Origin: Bacillus atrophaeus | Lineage (GTDB): Bacteria; Bacillota; Bacilli; Bacillales; Bacillaceae | Direction: 5' to 3' | DNA: 64,000 bases | Assembly: GCF_001584335.1 (NCBI RefSeq) | Contig: NZ_LSBB01000018.1 | Span: 617,506-681,505, forward strand | In this document: in pieces, positions 1 through 7,031 of the stretch | Numbering within the stretch: the first letter of the stretch is position 1 | Layout: the number at the start of each line of letters is the position of its first letter | Program-made: the position numbers and the translations under genes | The notes under the pieces: model-generated | Databases searched by the model: none | The model's input: the letters and a program-made list of their open reading frames with translations, nothing else | What the model was told of the DNA's origin: nothing

Positions 1-705
1 TTCATGGTTGGACAGCGCTTCTCCCGCAGTTTCTCCAAATCCGGGAATAATATTAATAACGCCGTCAGGAAAACCGGCTTCATCAATTAATTCAGCCAAG
101 TATAGCGCCGTAAGCGGCGTTTGCTCAGCGGGCTTTAAGATAATGGTGCATCCTGTCGCAAGCGCAGCGCCCATTTTCCACATGGCCATAAGAAGAGGGA
201 AGTTCCACGGGATGATTTGACCAACGACTCCGACAGGGTCATGCTTGGTATAATTAAAATAAGAACCCGCAACAGGTATCGTCTGTCCGGTTATTTTAGT
301 AGACCAGCCGGCATAGTAGCGCATATGCTCTATGGCCAGCGGAATATCTCCGTTTGTTGTTTCGCTTATCGGTTTTCCATTGTCGAGTGTTTCAAGCTGA
401 GCGAGTTCTGTTTGATGCTCCTCCATCAGGTCAGCCAATTTATACATCAATCTGCTTCTGGAAGCTGCCGGCATCGTGCGCCACTCACCTTGATCAAAGG
501 CCTTTCTTGCGGCTTTTACAGCTTTATCAACATCCTCGGCTTGTGCTTCGAAGAGTGTCATCAACGTCTCACCGGTTGCCGGATTTGGGGTGACAAAGGT
601 TGCTCCTGAAGCACTCGGAACAAATTTGCCGTCAATGTACAGTTTTTTGGTCCCTTGTAAAAATGTCTCCAGCCTCTTACTGATTTGCATCGTTAAAGAA
701 CTCAT
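1..705 (-). CDS. dhaS: Aldehyde dehydrogenase DhaS, N-terminal 235 codons (cut by window edge)
   Basis: NAD(P)-dependent aldehyde dehydrogenase that oxidises aldehydes to carboxylates in the cytoplasm. The reverse strand begins at an ATG (703-705) behind a GGAGG ribosome site. The frame stays open to the window edge, so the C-terminal half with the catalytic Cys is missing. Visible family motifs are NPATGE near residue 42, the PWNFPLLM segment that packs against the nicotinamide cofactor, and ILKPAEQTP with the cofactor-binding Lys. The assignment to dhaS rests on these motifs plus the adjacent yozC/yozO/yocK genes, which flank dhaS in B. subtilis. A catabolite-repression-like element lies about 110 bases upstream. 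The family is certain; the exact substrate is unknown. Confidence 0.88.
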   Translation of the reverse strand, partial: MSSLTMQISKRLETFLQGTKKLYIDGKFVPSASGATFVTPNPATGETLMTLFEAQAEDVDKAVKAARKAFDQGEWRTMPAASRSRLMYKLADLMEEHQTELAQLETLDNGKPISETTNGDIPLAIEHMRYYAGWSTKITGQTIPVAGSYFNYTKHDPVGVVGQIIPWNFPLLMAMWKMGAALATGCTIILKPAEQTPLTALYLAELIDEAGFPDGVINIIPGFGETAGEALSNHE

Positions 706-814
706 TTGTAACAAACCTCCTGTAATTTGTAATGGTCTGCACTGAGATTCTTGGTGATAGTCGATTCGTTGGTGCGTTGGTTTGGAATGGTTAGACTGCG
801 AAGTTTGTGATATT

Positions 815-828
815 AGTAAGCGTATACA
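815..828 (-). promoter_or_regulatory. Putative cre (CcpA) site upstream of dhaS
   Basis: On the reverse strand the sequence TGTATACGCTTACT matches the cre consensus TGWAARCGYTWNCW at 13 of 14 positions, with T for A at position 5. It lies about 110 bases upstream of the dhaS start. Carbon catabolite repression of dhaS is an inference from this match only. Confidence 0.45.
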
Positions 829-874
829 ATGATTTTATAATAGAGGGTATAGCAAAATCAATGAATAACCATTA

Positions 875-904
875 TTGCATTTGATAAGAGAAAAAAGCTA
901 CAAT
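875..904 (+). promoter_or_regulatory. SigA-type promoter for yozC
   Basis: TTGCAT at 875-880 and TACAAT at 899-904 are separated by 18 bases and end about 30 bases before the yozC start codon. No other promoter candidate of similar quality lies nearby. Confidence 0.5.
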
Positions 905-936
905 GAACATATCGATAAGAAAAAGGAGCTTTTAGA

Positions 937-1140
937 ATGATTCATAAAACATGGCTGAAAAAAGAAACAGTGAGAAAAGTAAAATGTGTTCAAACAAATG
1001 CAAAAAAATACATCGTAAACCGCGTTTTAACGCCGGGGAAAGAATATGAAGTGAAAAACGAAACAGAAGAATTCCTGTTTGTCGTAGACAATTCCAATAA
1101 AGTTGGCGGATTCTATAAAGAGTACTTTGAAGAGGTCTGA
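937..1140 (+). CDS. yozC: Small conserved protein YozC
   Basis: A 67-residue, lysine- and glutamate-rich cytoplasmic protein of unknown function. It starts with ATG behind AAAAGGAG and has a consensus-like promoter immediately upstream. It contains no membrane segment, signal peptide or recognisable catalytic motif. The central part, with KYIVNRVLTPGKEYEV and a later FLFVVDN strand, suggests a small beta-rich (SH3-like) fold, but this is only an impression. Size and position beside dhaS match YozC of B. subtilis. A long antisense reading frame over the same bases is a shadow. Confidence 0.75.
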   Translation: MIHKTWLKKETVRKVKCVQTNAKKYIVNRVLTPGKEYEVKNETEEFLFVVDNSNKVGGFYKEYFEEV

Positions 1141-1209
1141 TTGACTGAATGAATATGCCATGCATCATCCATAATAAAGAATGATCAAAGAAAAAAGGGT
1201 GAATGCATA

Positions 1210-1353
1210 ATGAAAAGACAAGTCAATAACGGAAAAGAAGAAGCAGAGAACTTCCCAGAACAAAAGCATCCTACAGAAGGCGAGGATGTCACAAGGGAAC
1301 AAATTTCAGATACGTATTATGAAGGAACGATTGAAGATACGGATCGGGATTAG
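1210..1353 (+). CDS. 47-residue acidic small protein, unknown function
   Basis: This short frame encodes a 47-residue, very hydrophilic protein rich in Glu, Asp, Lys and Gln, ending EGTIEDTDRD. AAGGGTG lies a few bases before the ATG, and a strong terminator follows eight bases after the stop codon, so the unit is well framed as a gene. The composition resembles small spore or stress proteins, but I do not recognise the family. It follows yozC by 69 bases and may be co-transcribed with it. Confidence 0.55.
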   Translation: MKRQVNNGKEEAENFPEQKHPTEGEDVTREQISDTYYEGTIEDTDRD

Positions 1354-1361
1354 ATGATCTT

Positions 1362-1394
1362 AAAACCGCAGGCAAAGAACTGCGGTTTTTTTTC
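1362..1394 (+). terminator. Intrinsic terminator after the 47-residue ORF
   Basis: The stem AAACCGCAG / CTGCGGTTT with a short loop is followed by a run of eight T. Confidence 0.85.
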
Positions 1395-1686
1395 GTTCAG
1401 ATAAATGGAAAATAAAACCGAATTATCTGAAATAAACGAAATTTTTTAAAAAATAATCTGGAAATGACCCTGAAAAATGAAACTTTCATCTATATCTGCA
1501 CGTACTATGTTATGACAGCAAATAAGCGCGCGGTTTTTAAAATGATCGGATCGGATTTTTAGAAAATGTAATCTATTCGTAATGGTTTAAATGACGTTCA
1601 TGTCGTATTCTTATATAGGGATATAGAACTTATTTTACGTACTGATAATAAAAATAATAGATAAATGCAGGAAGAGGGGTTCTTAA

Positions 1687-2031
1687 TTGGGTATTTTTTC
1701 TGTTAGCAGACCAACTGACGCAAAGAAACTTGAAGCTTTGCTCGTTGAAGGGGAAAGAATAGAATCTATCTACAAGCTCCGGGTTGACCAAATTTGCTTT
1801 ACAAATAAACGAATCATATTTTTTGATAATAAAATGTTCTCCAAAAAGAAAGTGCGTGTATTTCTTCCTTATAAAACGATTGAAAGCTTTGCTATTCAGG
1901 AAGCGGGAATGTTTGACCCCGATACTGGACTTTTGCTGATGACAAGAAGCAAGACCTTCGATTTAGAATTTGCGAAAGACACCGACCTGAGTGAAGTTCA
2001 GGCGATTTTGACAAAATATTTATGCAGCTAA
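1687..2031 (+). CDS. yozO: YozO, PH-domain-like small protein
   Basis: A 114-residue protein starting with TTG behind GGAAGAGGGG. There is no ATG nearby in frame. The pattern of a short N-terminal segment, then FTNKRIIFFDNK, then YKTIESFAIQE and a final helix is that of the bacterial PH-like domain family of small cytoplasmic proteins with a seven-stranded barrel and C-terminal helix. Length and neighbourhood match YozO of B. subtilis. The biochemical role is unknown. As I recall the order in strain 168, yocL, yocM, yozN and yocN lie between this gene and yocK; here the two are adjacent. Confidence 0.75.
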   Translation: MGIFSVSRPTDAKKLEALLVEGERIESIYKLRVDQICFTNKRIIFFDNKMFSKKKVRVFLPYKTIESFAIQEAGMFDPDTGLLLMTRSKTFDLEFAKDTDLSEVQAILTKYLCS

Positions 2032-2055
2032 AGTGTTTCACAGCTTAGCGGACAC

Positions 2056-2087
2056 ACCGGACGTCTTTATGATGGCCGGTTTTTTTG
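2056..2087 (+). terminator. Terminator after yozO
   Basis: An ACCGG...CCGGT stem with additional imperfect pairing is followed by seven T residues. Confidence 0.7.
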
Positions 2088-2125
2088 TGAAAAAGCAGAG
2101 GAAACGAAGGTGTTTTTGTTTTAAG

Positions 2126-2150
2126 GTTTGTTCTTTTTAAAAACGGGAAA
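2126..2150 (+). promoter_or_regulatory. SigB-type promoter of yocK
   Basis: GTTTGT, 13 bases, GGGAAA closely fits the SigB consensus GTTTAA-N12-15-GGGWAW. It lies just upstream of the yocK ribosome site. yocK is a known general-stress gene, so site and gene agree. Confidence 0.7.
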
Positions 2151-2174
2151 GCAAAAAGAAAGGAGTGGTTACAC

Positions 2175-2666
2175 ATGGCATTAACTAAAGAACAAACTCA
2201 GCATCTCTATCATAAATTGCTAGATCTGCAAAAAGAATTGTCCGGCCCGAAAAAAGCAACGGAATCTATGACAGAAGAAGCGGGTGAGCTGTCTAACGGA
2301 GTGGATAACCATATGGCAGACCACGGCAGCCTGTATACGGACAGAATGACAGACCAAACAGTAAAGGAAGTAGACAGGGAACTATTAGATGAAGTAAACA
2401 GTGCTTTACAAAAAATAAAAGACGGAACTTATGGAATATGTGAAGCGACTGGAGAAGAAATCCCTTATGAGAGGCTCGATGCTGTGCCGTACGCAAGGAT
2501 GACTGTTGAAGCTCAGACTGACAGGGAAGAGGCTCTAGAGCCTGATGCACCTGCGGTTGAAAAGGAATTTCATGCACAGGTGAAAGACCTTTCGAATAAA
2601 GAAACGATTGATCAAAAAAGCTCCGCTACGTACGAAGTTTTAGATTGGGAGCAGGACTCAAAATAA
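2175..2666 (+). CDS. yocK: YocK, DksA/TraR-type general stress protein
   Basis: A 163-residue, very acidic cytoplasmic protein of the DksA/TraR family. Members with the full fold bind RNA polymerase in its secondary channel. The N-terminal half forms a coiled-coil region (residues 1-85), followed by the zinc-finger-like segment GTYGICEATGEEIPYERL and a long C-terminal helix. The finger is degenerate: only one Cys is present, so zinc cannot be held by four cysteines. The start is the ATG behind AAAGGAG. A SigB-like promoter lies upstream and a strong terminator follows, so it is a monocistronic stress gene. Whether it acts on RNA polymerase is inferred from the family only. Confidence 0.85.
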   Translation: MALTKEQTQHLYHKLLDLQKELSGPKKATESMTEEAGELSNGVDNHMADHGSLYTDRMTDQTVKEVDRELLDEVNSALQKIKDGTYGICEATGEEIPYERLDAVPYARMTVEAQTDREEALEPDAPAVEKEFHAQVKDLSNKETIDQKSSATYEVLDWEQDSK

Positions 2667-2676
2667 AAGTTTCAAG

Positions 2677-2716
2677 AAGGCGAGTACAGGCTTTTGCGGT
2701 ACTTGCCTTTTTTTTC
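2677..2716 (+). terminator. Terminator after yocK
   Basis: An eleven-base stem (AAGGCGAGTAC with GTACTTGCCTT, one G-T pair) is followed by a T run. Confidence 0.85.
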
Positions 2717-2747
2717 GTAAAAAAACCTCGAATTCGAAATAAATGGA

Positions 2748-2790
2748 TTGACATTATTTAAAAAAGAAAGTAACATACTATTTGTAAGTA
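2748..2790 (+). promoter_or_regulatory. azoR1 promoter with YodB-type operator
   Basis: TTGACA (2748-2753), 17 bases, TAACAT (2771-2776) forms a SigA promoter. The inverted repeat TACTATTTGTAAGTA (2776-2790) overlaps the -10 element and transcription start, the position expected for a repressor site. In B. subtilis azoR1 is repressed by the quinone/diamide sensor YodB, and this element is a good candidate for its operator. The protein assignment is inferred. Confidence 0.6.
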
Positions 2791-2820
2791 AATATAAAAA
2801 GATTACCGGGAGGAATAAAA

Positions 2821-3447
2821 ATGTCTCAAGTCTTATTTGTTAAAGCAAGCGATCGTACAGCTGAAGAAGGTGTTTCAGTAAAATTATATGAAGCTTTCTT
2901 GGCTGCTTATAAAGAAATTAACCCAAATGATGAAGTGATCGAACTGGACCTTCATAAAGAAAACCTTCCTTACCTTGGAAGAGATATGATTAATGGAACA
3001 TTCAAAGCCGCTAAAGGCATTGAAATGTCAGAAGAAGAGAAAAAACAAGCGTCAACGGCAGACGTTTATCTGAACCAATTTGTAAAAGCTGATAAAGTTG
3101 TTTTTGCATTCCCGCTCTGGAACTTCACAGTGCCTGCTGTGCTTCATACTTATGTTGATTACCTATCTCGCGCGGGTGTTACTTTCACATATACGCCAGA
3201 AGGTCCAAAAGGCTTAATGGGAGACAAAAAAGTAGCACTTCTTAACGCACGCGGAGGCGTATATTCTGAAGGACCGATGGCTGCTCTTGAAATGTCTCTG
3301 AACTTCATGAAAACAGTTCTTGGCTTCTGGGGCGTACAAGATTTGCATACCGTGGTGATTGAAGGCCATAATGCAGCTCCGGATAACGCACAAACAATCG
3401 TTGAAAAAGGCTTACAAGAAGCAAAAGACCTTGCTGCTAAATTCTAA
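2821..3447 (+). CDS. azoR1: FMN-dependent NADH-azoreductase AzoR1 (YocJ)
   Basis: A 208-residue flavodoxin-like FMN enzyme that reduces quinones and azo compounds with NADH, protecting cells from quinone and diamide stress. The N-terminus (VLFVKASDR) is the first strand and phosphate loop. AFPLWNFTVPAVLHTYVDY is the conserved FMN-contacting and dimer segment, and NARGGVYSEGP is the second flavin loop. GGGAGG precedes the ATG. The promoter carries a YodB-like operator. A terminator follows eleven bases after the stop, so the gene is monocistronic. The family assignment is firm. Confidence 0.93.
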   Translation: MSQVLFVKASDRTAEEGVSVKLYEAFLAAYKEINPNDEVIELDLHKENLPYLGRDMINGTFKAAKGIEMSEEEKKQASTADVYLNQFVKADKVVFAFPLWNFTVPAVLHTYVDYLSRAGVTFTYTPEGPKGLMGDKKVALLNARGGVYSEGPMAALEMSLNFMKTVLGFWGVQDLHTVVIEGHNAAPDNAQTIVEKGLQEAKDLAAKF

Positions 3448-3457
3448 TATTGATGGA

Positions 3458-3490
3458 AACTCCCGTGCTTTTTATAGCCGGGGGTTTTTA
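3458..3490 (+). terminator. Terminator after azoR1
   Basis: AACTCCCG pairs with CGGGGGTT across a 13-base loop, followed by T-rich sequence. Confidence 0.7.
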
Positions 3491-3618
3491 TTTTATGGAA
3501 ATTTATCTCTATTTTATTATATTTATATAATGAAGAAACTGAATGTGATAAAGCTGTCTCAGTAAAGTGTCTTTTCTGAGCTCTGAAAAAAGTTTTTTTA
3601 TTGTAATATCATAACCGC

Positions 3619-3647
3619 TTGAAAAAATGTCAGTAATCGTGTATTCT
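3619..3647 (+). promoter_or_regulatory. Promoter of the 6S-2 RNA gene
   Basis: TTGAAA (3619-3624), 17 bases, TATTCT (3642-3647). It sits in the gap between azoR1 and recQ with no coding sequence behind it, which fits an RNA gene. Confidence 0.6.
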
Positions 3648-3653
3648 TTAATA

Positions 3654-3867
3654 GAAGCTACATTGTTCGTATTGATAATTAAGTTTTAACCTTTAAGCTG
3701 TAATAGGGAGTTTTACATCGAAGCCGGAATGTCATGCCTCCAAGATAGAGGACGACAGGAACGCTTCTGCAAACACCCACTTTGAGGAGTGGTGGTTTAA
3801 AACTTTCTTACATGCATACGGCAATACGTAGCGAAAGCCATTTCCTTTTGGAGATGGCTTTTTATTT
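3654..3867 (+). ncRNA. bsrB: 6S-2 RNA (BsrB)
   Basis: 6S RNA mimics an open promoter and sequesters the housekeeping RNA polymerase. B. subtilis has two copies, and bsrB lies between yocJ (azoR1) and yocI (recQ), exactly the gap occupied here. The region has no open reading frame. It has a good SigA promoter at its left edge and a strong terminator at its right (GAAAGCCATTTCC / GGAGATGGCTTTT, T-rich tail). Between them, the segments around 3690-3715 and 3797-3815 (GGGAGTTTTA against TTTAAAACTTTC) can close a long rod with an internal bulge, as expected of 6S. The exact 5' end is estimated from the promoter. Confidence 0.8.
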
Positions 3868-3970
3868 TGCGTTTTTCTTTTGAAAATTCAATTTCAGCCG
3901 ACCAGTAATAGCAAGGCTTCTTTTTATGATAAGATGGGAGAAACGAAGAAAAAGCGAGGTCTTAGACGTT

Positions 3971-5749
3971 ATGTTAGAGAAAGCCCGATCGCTATTAGCG
4001 CATTATTTTGGGTATGAGAAGCTGCGCCCCGGTCAGGAGCAGGCGATACGGTCAGTGACAGAAGCCAAACGGAACACGGCCTGTATTATGCCGACGGGCG
4101 GCGGAAAATCTATTTGTTATCAAATTCCGGCTTTGTTATTTGAAGGAACGACGATTGTGATTTCGCCTTTGATTTCCTTAATGAAAGATCAGGTCGATGC
4201 CCTTGAGGAAGCCGGAATCGCAGCGGCGTATATTAACAGCACACAATCCAATCAAGACATTCAGAGCCGCTTAACTGCTTTGAAAAACGGTTCTTATCAT
4301 CTCTTTTATATTACGCCGGAGCGTTTAACCTCACCGGAATTCATTCGGATTTTACAAAGCATCACCGTCCCGCTCGTGGCTATTGATGAAGCCCACTGCA
4401 TTTCGCAATGGGGGCACGATTTTAGACCAAGCTACAGAAATATTGAAATTCTATTTCGTGAGTTAAAAGAGAAGCCTGTCATTATGGCATTAACCGCGAC
4501 AGCTACTCCTGAGGTGCATGAGGACATTTGCAAACAGCTTCATATTGAAAAGGAAAATACGGTTTATACCGGGTTTTCCCGTGACAACTTAACCTTTAAA
4601 GTAGCAAAAGGCGAAAATAAAGATCGCTTTATAGAAGAGTACCTGAACAGAAATAAGCTTGAAGCAGGCATCATTTATACTGCGACAAGAAAAGAAGCAG
4701 ACCGGATCTGTGAAAAACTAAAACGGCAGCATATAAACGCAGGCCGTTATCATGGCGGATTGCCGGATGAAGTCAGGAAAGAGCAGCAGGAGCAGTTTCT
4801 TAATGACCAAATCCAAGTGATGGTCGCAACGTCTGCTTTTGGTATGGGCATTGACAAATCCAATATCAGATTTGTTTTGCATTATCAAATTCCAAAAGAT
4901 ATGGAAAGCTACTATCAAGAGGCGGGAAGGGCAGGCCGTGACGGGCTTGACAGTGAATGTATCCTTCTGTTTTCACCGCAGGATATTATGGTGCAGCGCT
5001 TTTTAATCGAACAATCGGCATCAGATGAAGGAAAGCAAAAGCAGGATCTGAAGAAACTGAGGCAAATGGTTGATTATTGCCACACAGAAGATTGCTTGCA
5101 GCGATTTATTCTTAAATATTTCGGTGAGGTTGATCCGGCAGCCTGCGGACAATGCGGCAACTGTACAGATACAAGGCAAGCGCATGACGTCACCAAAGAA
5201 GCGCAAATGGTATTATCGTGTATGATACGTATGAATGAACGATTCGGCAAAACCATGATCGCTCAGGTGCTGGCGGGCTCAAAAAACAAAAAAGTGCTGG
5301 ATAACGGGTTCAGCCGGCTATCGACGTACGGGATTTTAAAGCATCAATCTGTATCTGAAATCAGCGATTTTATCGAGTTTCTGATTTCTGATGACTTTAT
5401 TCAAATGTCAGACGGTACGTTTCCGACTCTTTTTGTAACCAATAAAGGAAGAAACGTGCTGCTTGGAAAAGAGGACGTTGTCAGAAAAGAAGCGCTCAAA
5501 GCGGCTGCGATTACTGAAAATGACGCCTTGTTTGAGCGGCTTCGCATGCTTCGAAAGCAAATTGCTGCAGAACAAGGCGTCCCGCCATTTGTCGTTTTTT
5601 CTGATCAAACGCTAAAAGAAATGTCAGGCAAGCAGCCTGCGAATGAAGAGGATCTTCTTTCAATTAAAGGAGTGGGAGAACAAAAAAGGGTGAAATACGG
5701 CAAGCTTTTTTTAGAAGAAATTCAAGCTTACGTAAGTGAAACAGTATAA
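3971..5749 (+). CDS. recQ: ATP-dependent DNA helicase RecQ family (YocI)
   Basis: A 3'-5' DNA helicase for replication-fork and recombination repair. Walker A PTGGGKS is at residue 41 and the DEAH box (IDEAHCISQWGHDFR) at 139. Motif VI runs through YYQEAGRAGRDG. The zinc-binding RecQ C-terminal domain has cysteines 375, 392, 395 and 398 (CGQCGNC), followed by a winged helix and a C-terminal HRDC domain from about residue 515. The frame is open from 3926, but ATG 3971 is preferred. It gives 592 residues, close to the 591 of YocI, and AGCGAGG precedes it. The protein is short-type RecQ with all motifs intact. Confidence 0.93.
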   Translation: MLEKARSLLAHYFGYEKLRPGQEQAIRSVTEAKRNTACIMPTGGGKSICYQIPALLFEGTTIVISPLISLMKDQVDALEEAGIAAAYINSTQSNQDIQSRLTALKNGSYHLFYITPERLTSPEFIRILQSITVPLVAIDEAHCISQWGHDFRPSYRNIEILFRELKEKPVIMALTATATPEVHEDICKQLHIEKENTVYTGFSRDNLTFKVAKGENKDRFIEEYLNRNKLEAGIIYTATRKEADRICEKLKRQHINAGRYHGGLPDEVRKEQQEQFLNDQIQVMVATSAFGMGIDKSNIRFVLHYQIPKDMESYYQEAGRAGRDGLDSECILLFSPQDIMVQRFLIEQSASDEGKQKQDLKKLRQMVDYCHTEDCLQRFILKYFGEVDPAACGQCGNCTDTRQAHDVTKEAQMVLSCMIRMNERFGKTMIAQVLAGSKNKKVLDNGFSRLSTYGILKHQSVSEISDFIEFLISDDFIQMSDGTFPTLFVTNKGRNVLLGKEDVVRKEALKAAAITENDALFERLRMLRKQIAAEQGVPPFVVFSDQTLKEMSGKQPANEEDLLSIKGVGEQKRVKYGKLFLEEIQAYVSETV

Positions 5750-5818
5750 AAAAGCAAAAAAAATAAGTTTTTTTTGGAGAAAACACATTTTGTCCGGAGC
5801 GGAAAAAGCCATGCAAAT

Positions 5819-5861
5819 AAGACTTGCAAAACCGCTTTATACCAAGGGTTCAGCAAGTCTT
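5819..5861. repeat. Inverted repeat between recQ and yocH
   Basis: AAGACTTGC and GCAAGTCTT form perfect arms 25 bases apart, and AACC/GGTT inside can extend the helix. There is no T run on either side, so it is a weak terminator candidate for recQ or a protein site. It sits just upstream of the WalR box. Confidence 0.45.
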
Positions 5862-5883
5862 TCCAACCAAGAGAAATCTTTCA

Positions 5884-5949
5884 TGTAAAGGAACTGTAAT
5901 CTAATTCAAATCGTTTTGTTATTGAAATGACATTTACATATGTTACGAT
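5884..5949 (+). promoter_or_regulatory. yocH promoter with WalR box
   Basis: TGTAAA, five bases, TGTAAT (5884-5900) is a near-perfect WalR recognition site (TGTWAH-N5-TGTWAH). It lies upstream of TTGAAA (5922-5927), 16 bases, TACGAT (5944-5949). YocH is a known WalKR-activated gene, and the site is placed for activation. Confidence 0.85.
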
Positions 5950-5996
5950 ATCCCCTGTTAGCCGCCAATAAAAAGCTAACAAGGGAGGATTTACTT

Positions 5997-6875
5997 ATGA
6001 AGAAGACGATTATGTCCTTTGTCGCAGTTGCAGCAATCTCATCAACTGCATTCGGAGCTCACGCTTCTGCGAAAGAAATCACGGTGCAAAAGGGTGACAC
6101 GCTCTGGGGAATCTCTCAGAAAAACGGAGTGAACCTAAAGGACTTAAAAGAATGGAATCAGCTATCTACTGATATAATCATTGCAGGAGAGAAACTGACC
6201 ATTTCTTCAGAAGAAGAAACAACCGCTGGGCAATACACAGTTAAAGAGGGGGACAGCCTCTGGAAGATTGCTCAAAAATACGGCATTTCAATCAACAGCC
6301 TTAAAAGCTGGAACAATCTAGACTCTGACATGATCTATGCAGGAACAACACTTGCGGTTAAAGGTCAGGTATCAGCTTCAAACACAGCTCAAGAGAGCCA
6401 GCCTCAAGCTGAGCCAAAACAAGAAGCGGTGCAAACAGAGCAGCCAAAACAAGAAACTGTTCAACAACAACCTAAACAAGAAACTGTCCAACAACAACCT
6501 AAACAAGAATCGAAGGCTGCAGCAGAAACTTCTGAGAAAACAGAGGAACAGCCTGTTCAATCAAATACAAGCAATCAAAATGCTAAAAAAGAACTAACAG
6601 TTACTGCAACTGCTTATTCAGCTAACGACGGCGGCATTTCCGGCGTTACGGCCACAGGTGTAGACTTGAATAAAAACCCTAACGCAAAAGTAATTGCGGT
6701 GGATCCTAAAGTGATTCCGCTTGGTTCAAAAGTCTACGTTGAAGGTTACGGAGAAGCAACTGCAGCAGATACTGGCGGCGCAATAAAAGGAAATAAAATA
6801 GATGTATTTGTACCTAAAACAAGTGACGCACATAACTGGGGCGTCAGAACTGTAAAGGTAAAAGTTCTTAACTAG
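5997..6875 (+). CDS. yocH: Secreted cell-wall hydrolase YocH (LysM-LysM-3D)
   Basis: Exported autolysin of the WalKR regulon that trims peptidoglycan. The ATG at 5997 follows AAGGGAGG; an upstream in-frame ATG at 5940 overlaps the promoter and is rejected. The order is a signal peptide (residues 1-26, cleavage after AHASA), LysM 1 (about 28-71) and LysM 2 (about 78-122). Then comes a Gln/Lys/Pro-rich linker with PKQETVQQQ repeated in tandem, and a C-terminal 3D domain (about 200-292) with the conserved Asp residues (VDLNKN, VIAVDPKVIPLG, AADTGG). Its 292 residues are slightly more than the usual length, the difference probably lying in linker repeats. Confidence 0.92.
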   Translation: MKKTIMSFVAVAAISSTAFGAHASAKEITVQKGDTLWGISQKNGVNLKDLKEWNQLSTDIIIAGEKLTISSEEETTAGQYTVKEGDSLWKIAQKYGISINSLKSWNNLDSDMIYAGTTLAVKGQVSASNTAQESQPQAEPKQEAVQTEQPKQETVQQQPKQETVQQQPKQESKAAAETSEKTEEQPVQSNTSNQNAKKELTVTATAYSANDGGISGVTATGVDLNKNPNAKVIAVDPKVIPLGSKVYVEGYGEATAADTGGAIKGNKIDVFVPKTSDAHNWGVRTVKVKVLN

Positions 6876-6896
6876 TCATATATCGGTATTTAAATC

Positions 6897-6930
6897 AAGG
6901 ACACTGAGCGTAAGCTCGTGTCCTTTTTTT
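6897..6930 (+). terminator. Terminator after yocH
   Basis: AAGGACACTGAGC and GCTCGTGTCCTT pair with a four-base loop and a run of eight T. Confidence 0.85.
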
Positions 6931-7031
6931 TCTTCCCTTTTTTTCTCTTTCCTAACCATTATATTCTGAAAAGTTCGAATGTGCTTCTCAAGTTTTTTCT
7001 GTTCGTAAACAGGGAATAAGGGTCTTATGTT

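Noticed and set aside
6421-6520. Short tandem repeat of the PKQETVQQQ-coding unit as a possible CRISPR or mobile repeat
   Set aside because: The repeat is in frame within the linker of yocH, and the copies are directly adjacent without spacers.
6337-6597. A Gln/Lys-rich frame overlapping yocH in another phase
   Set aside because: It is produced by the repetitive linker of yocH read in a shifted frame, with no start signal.
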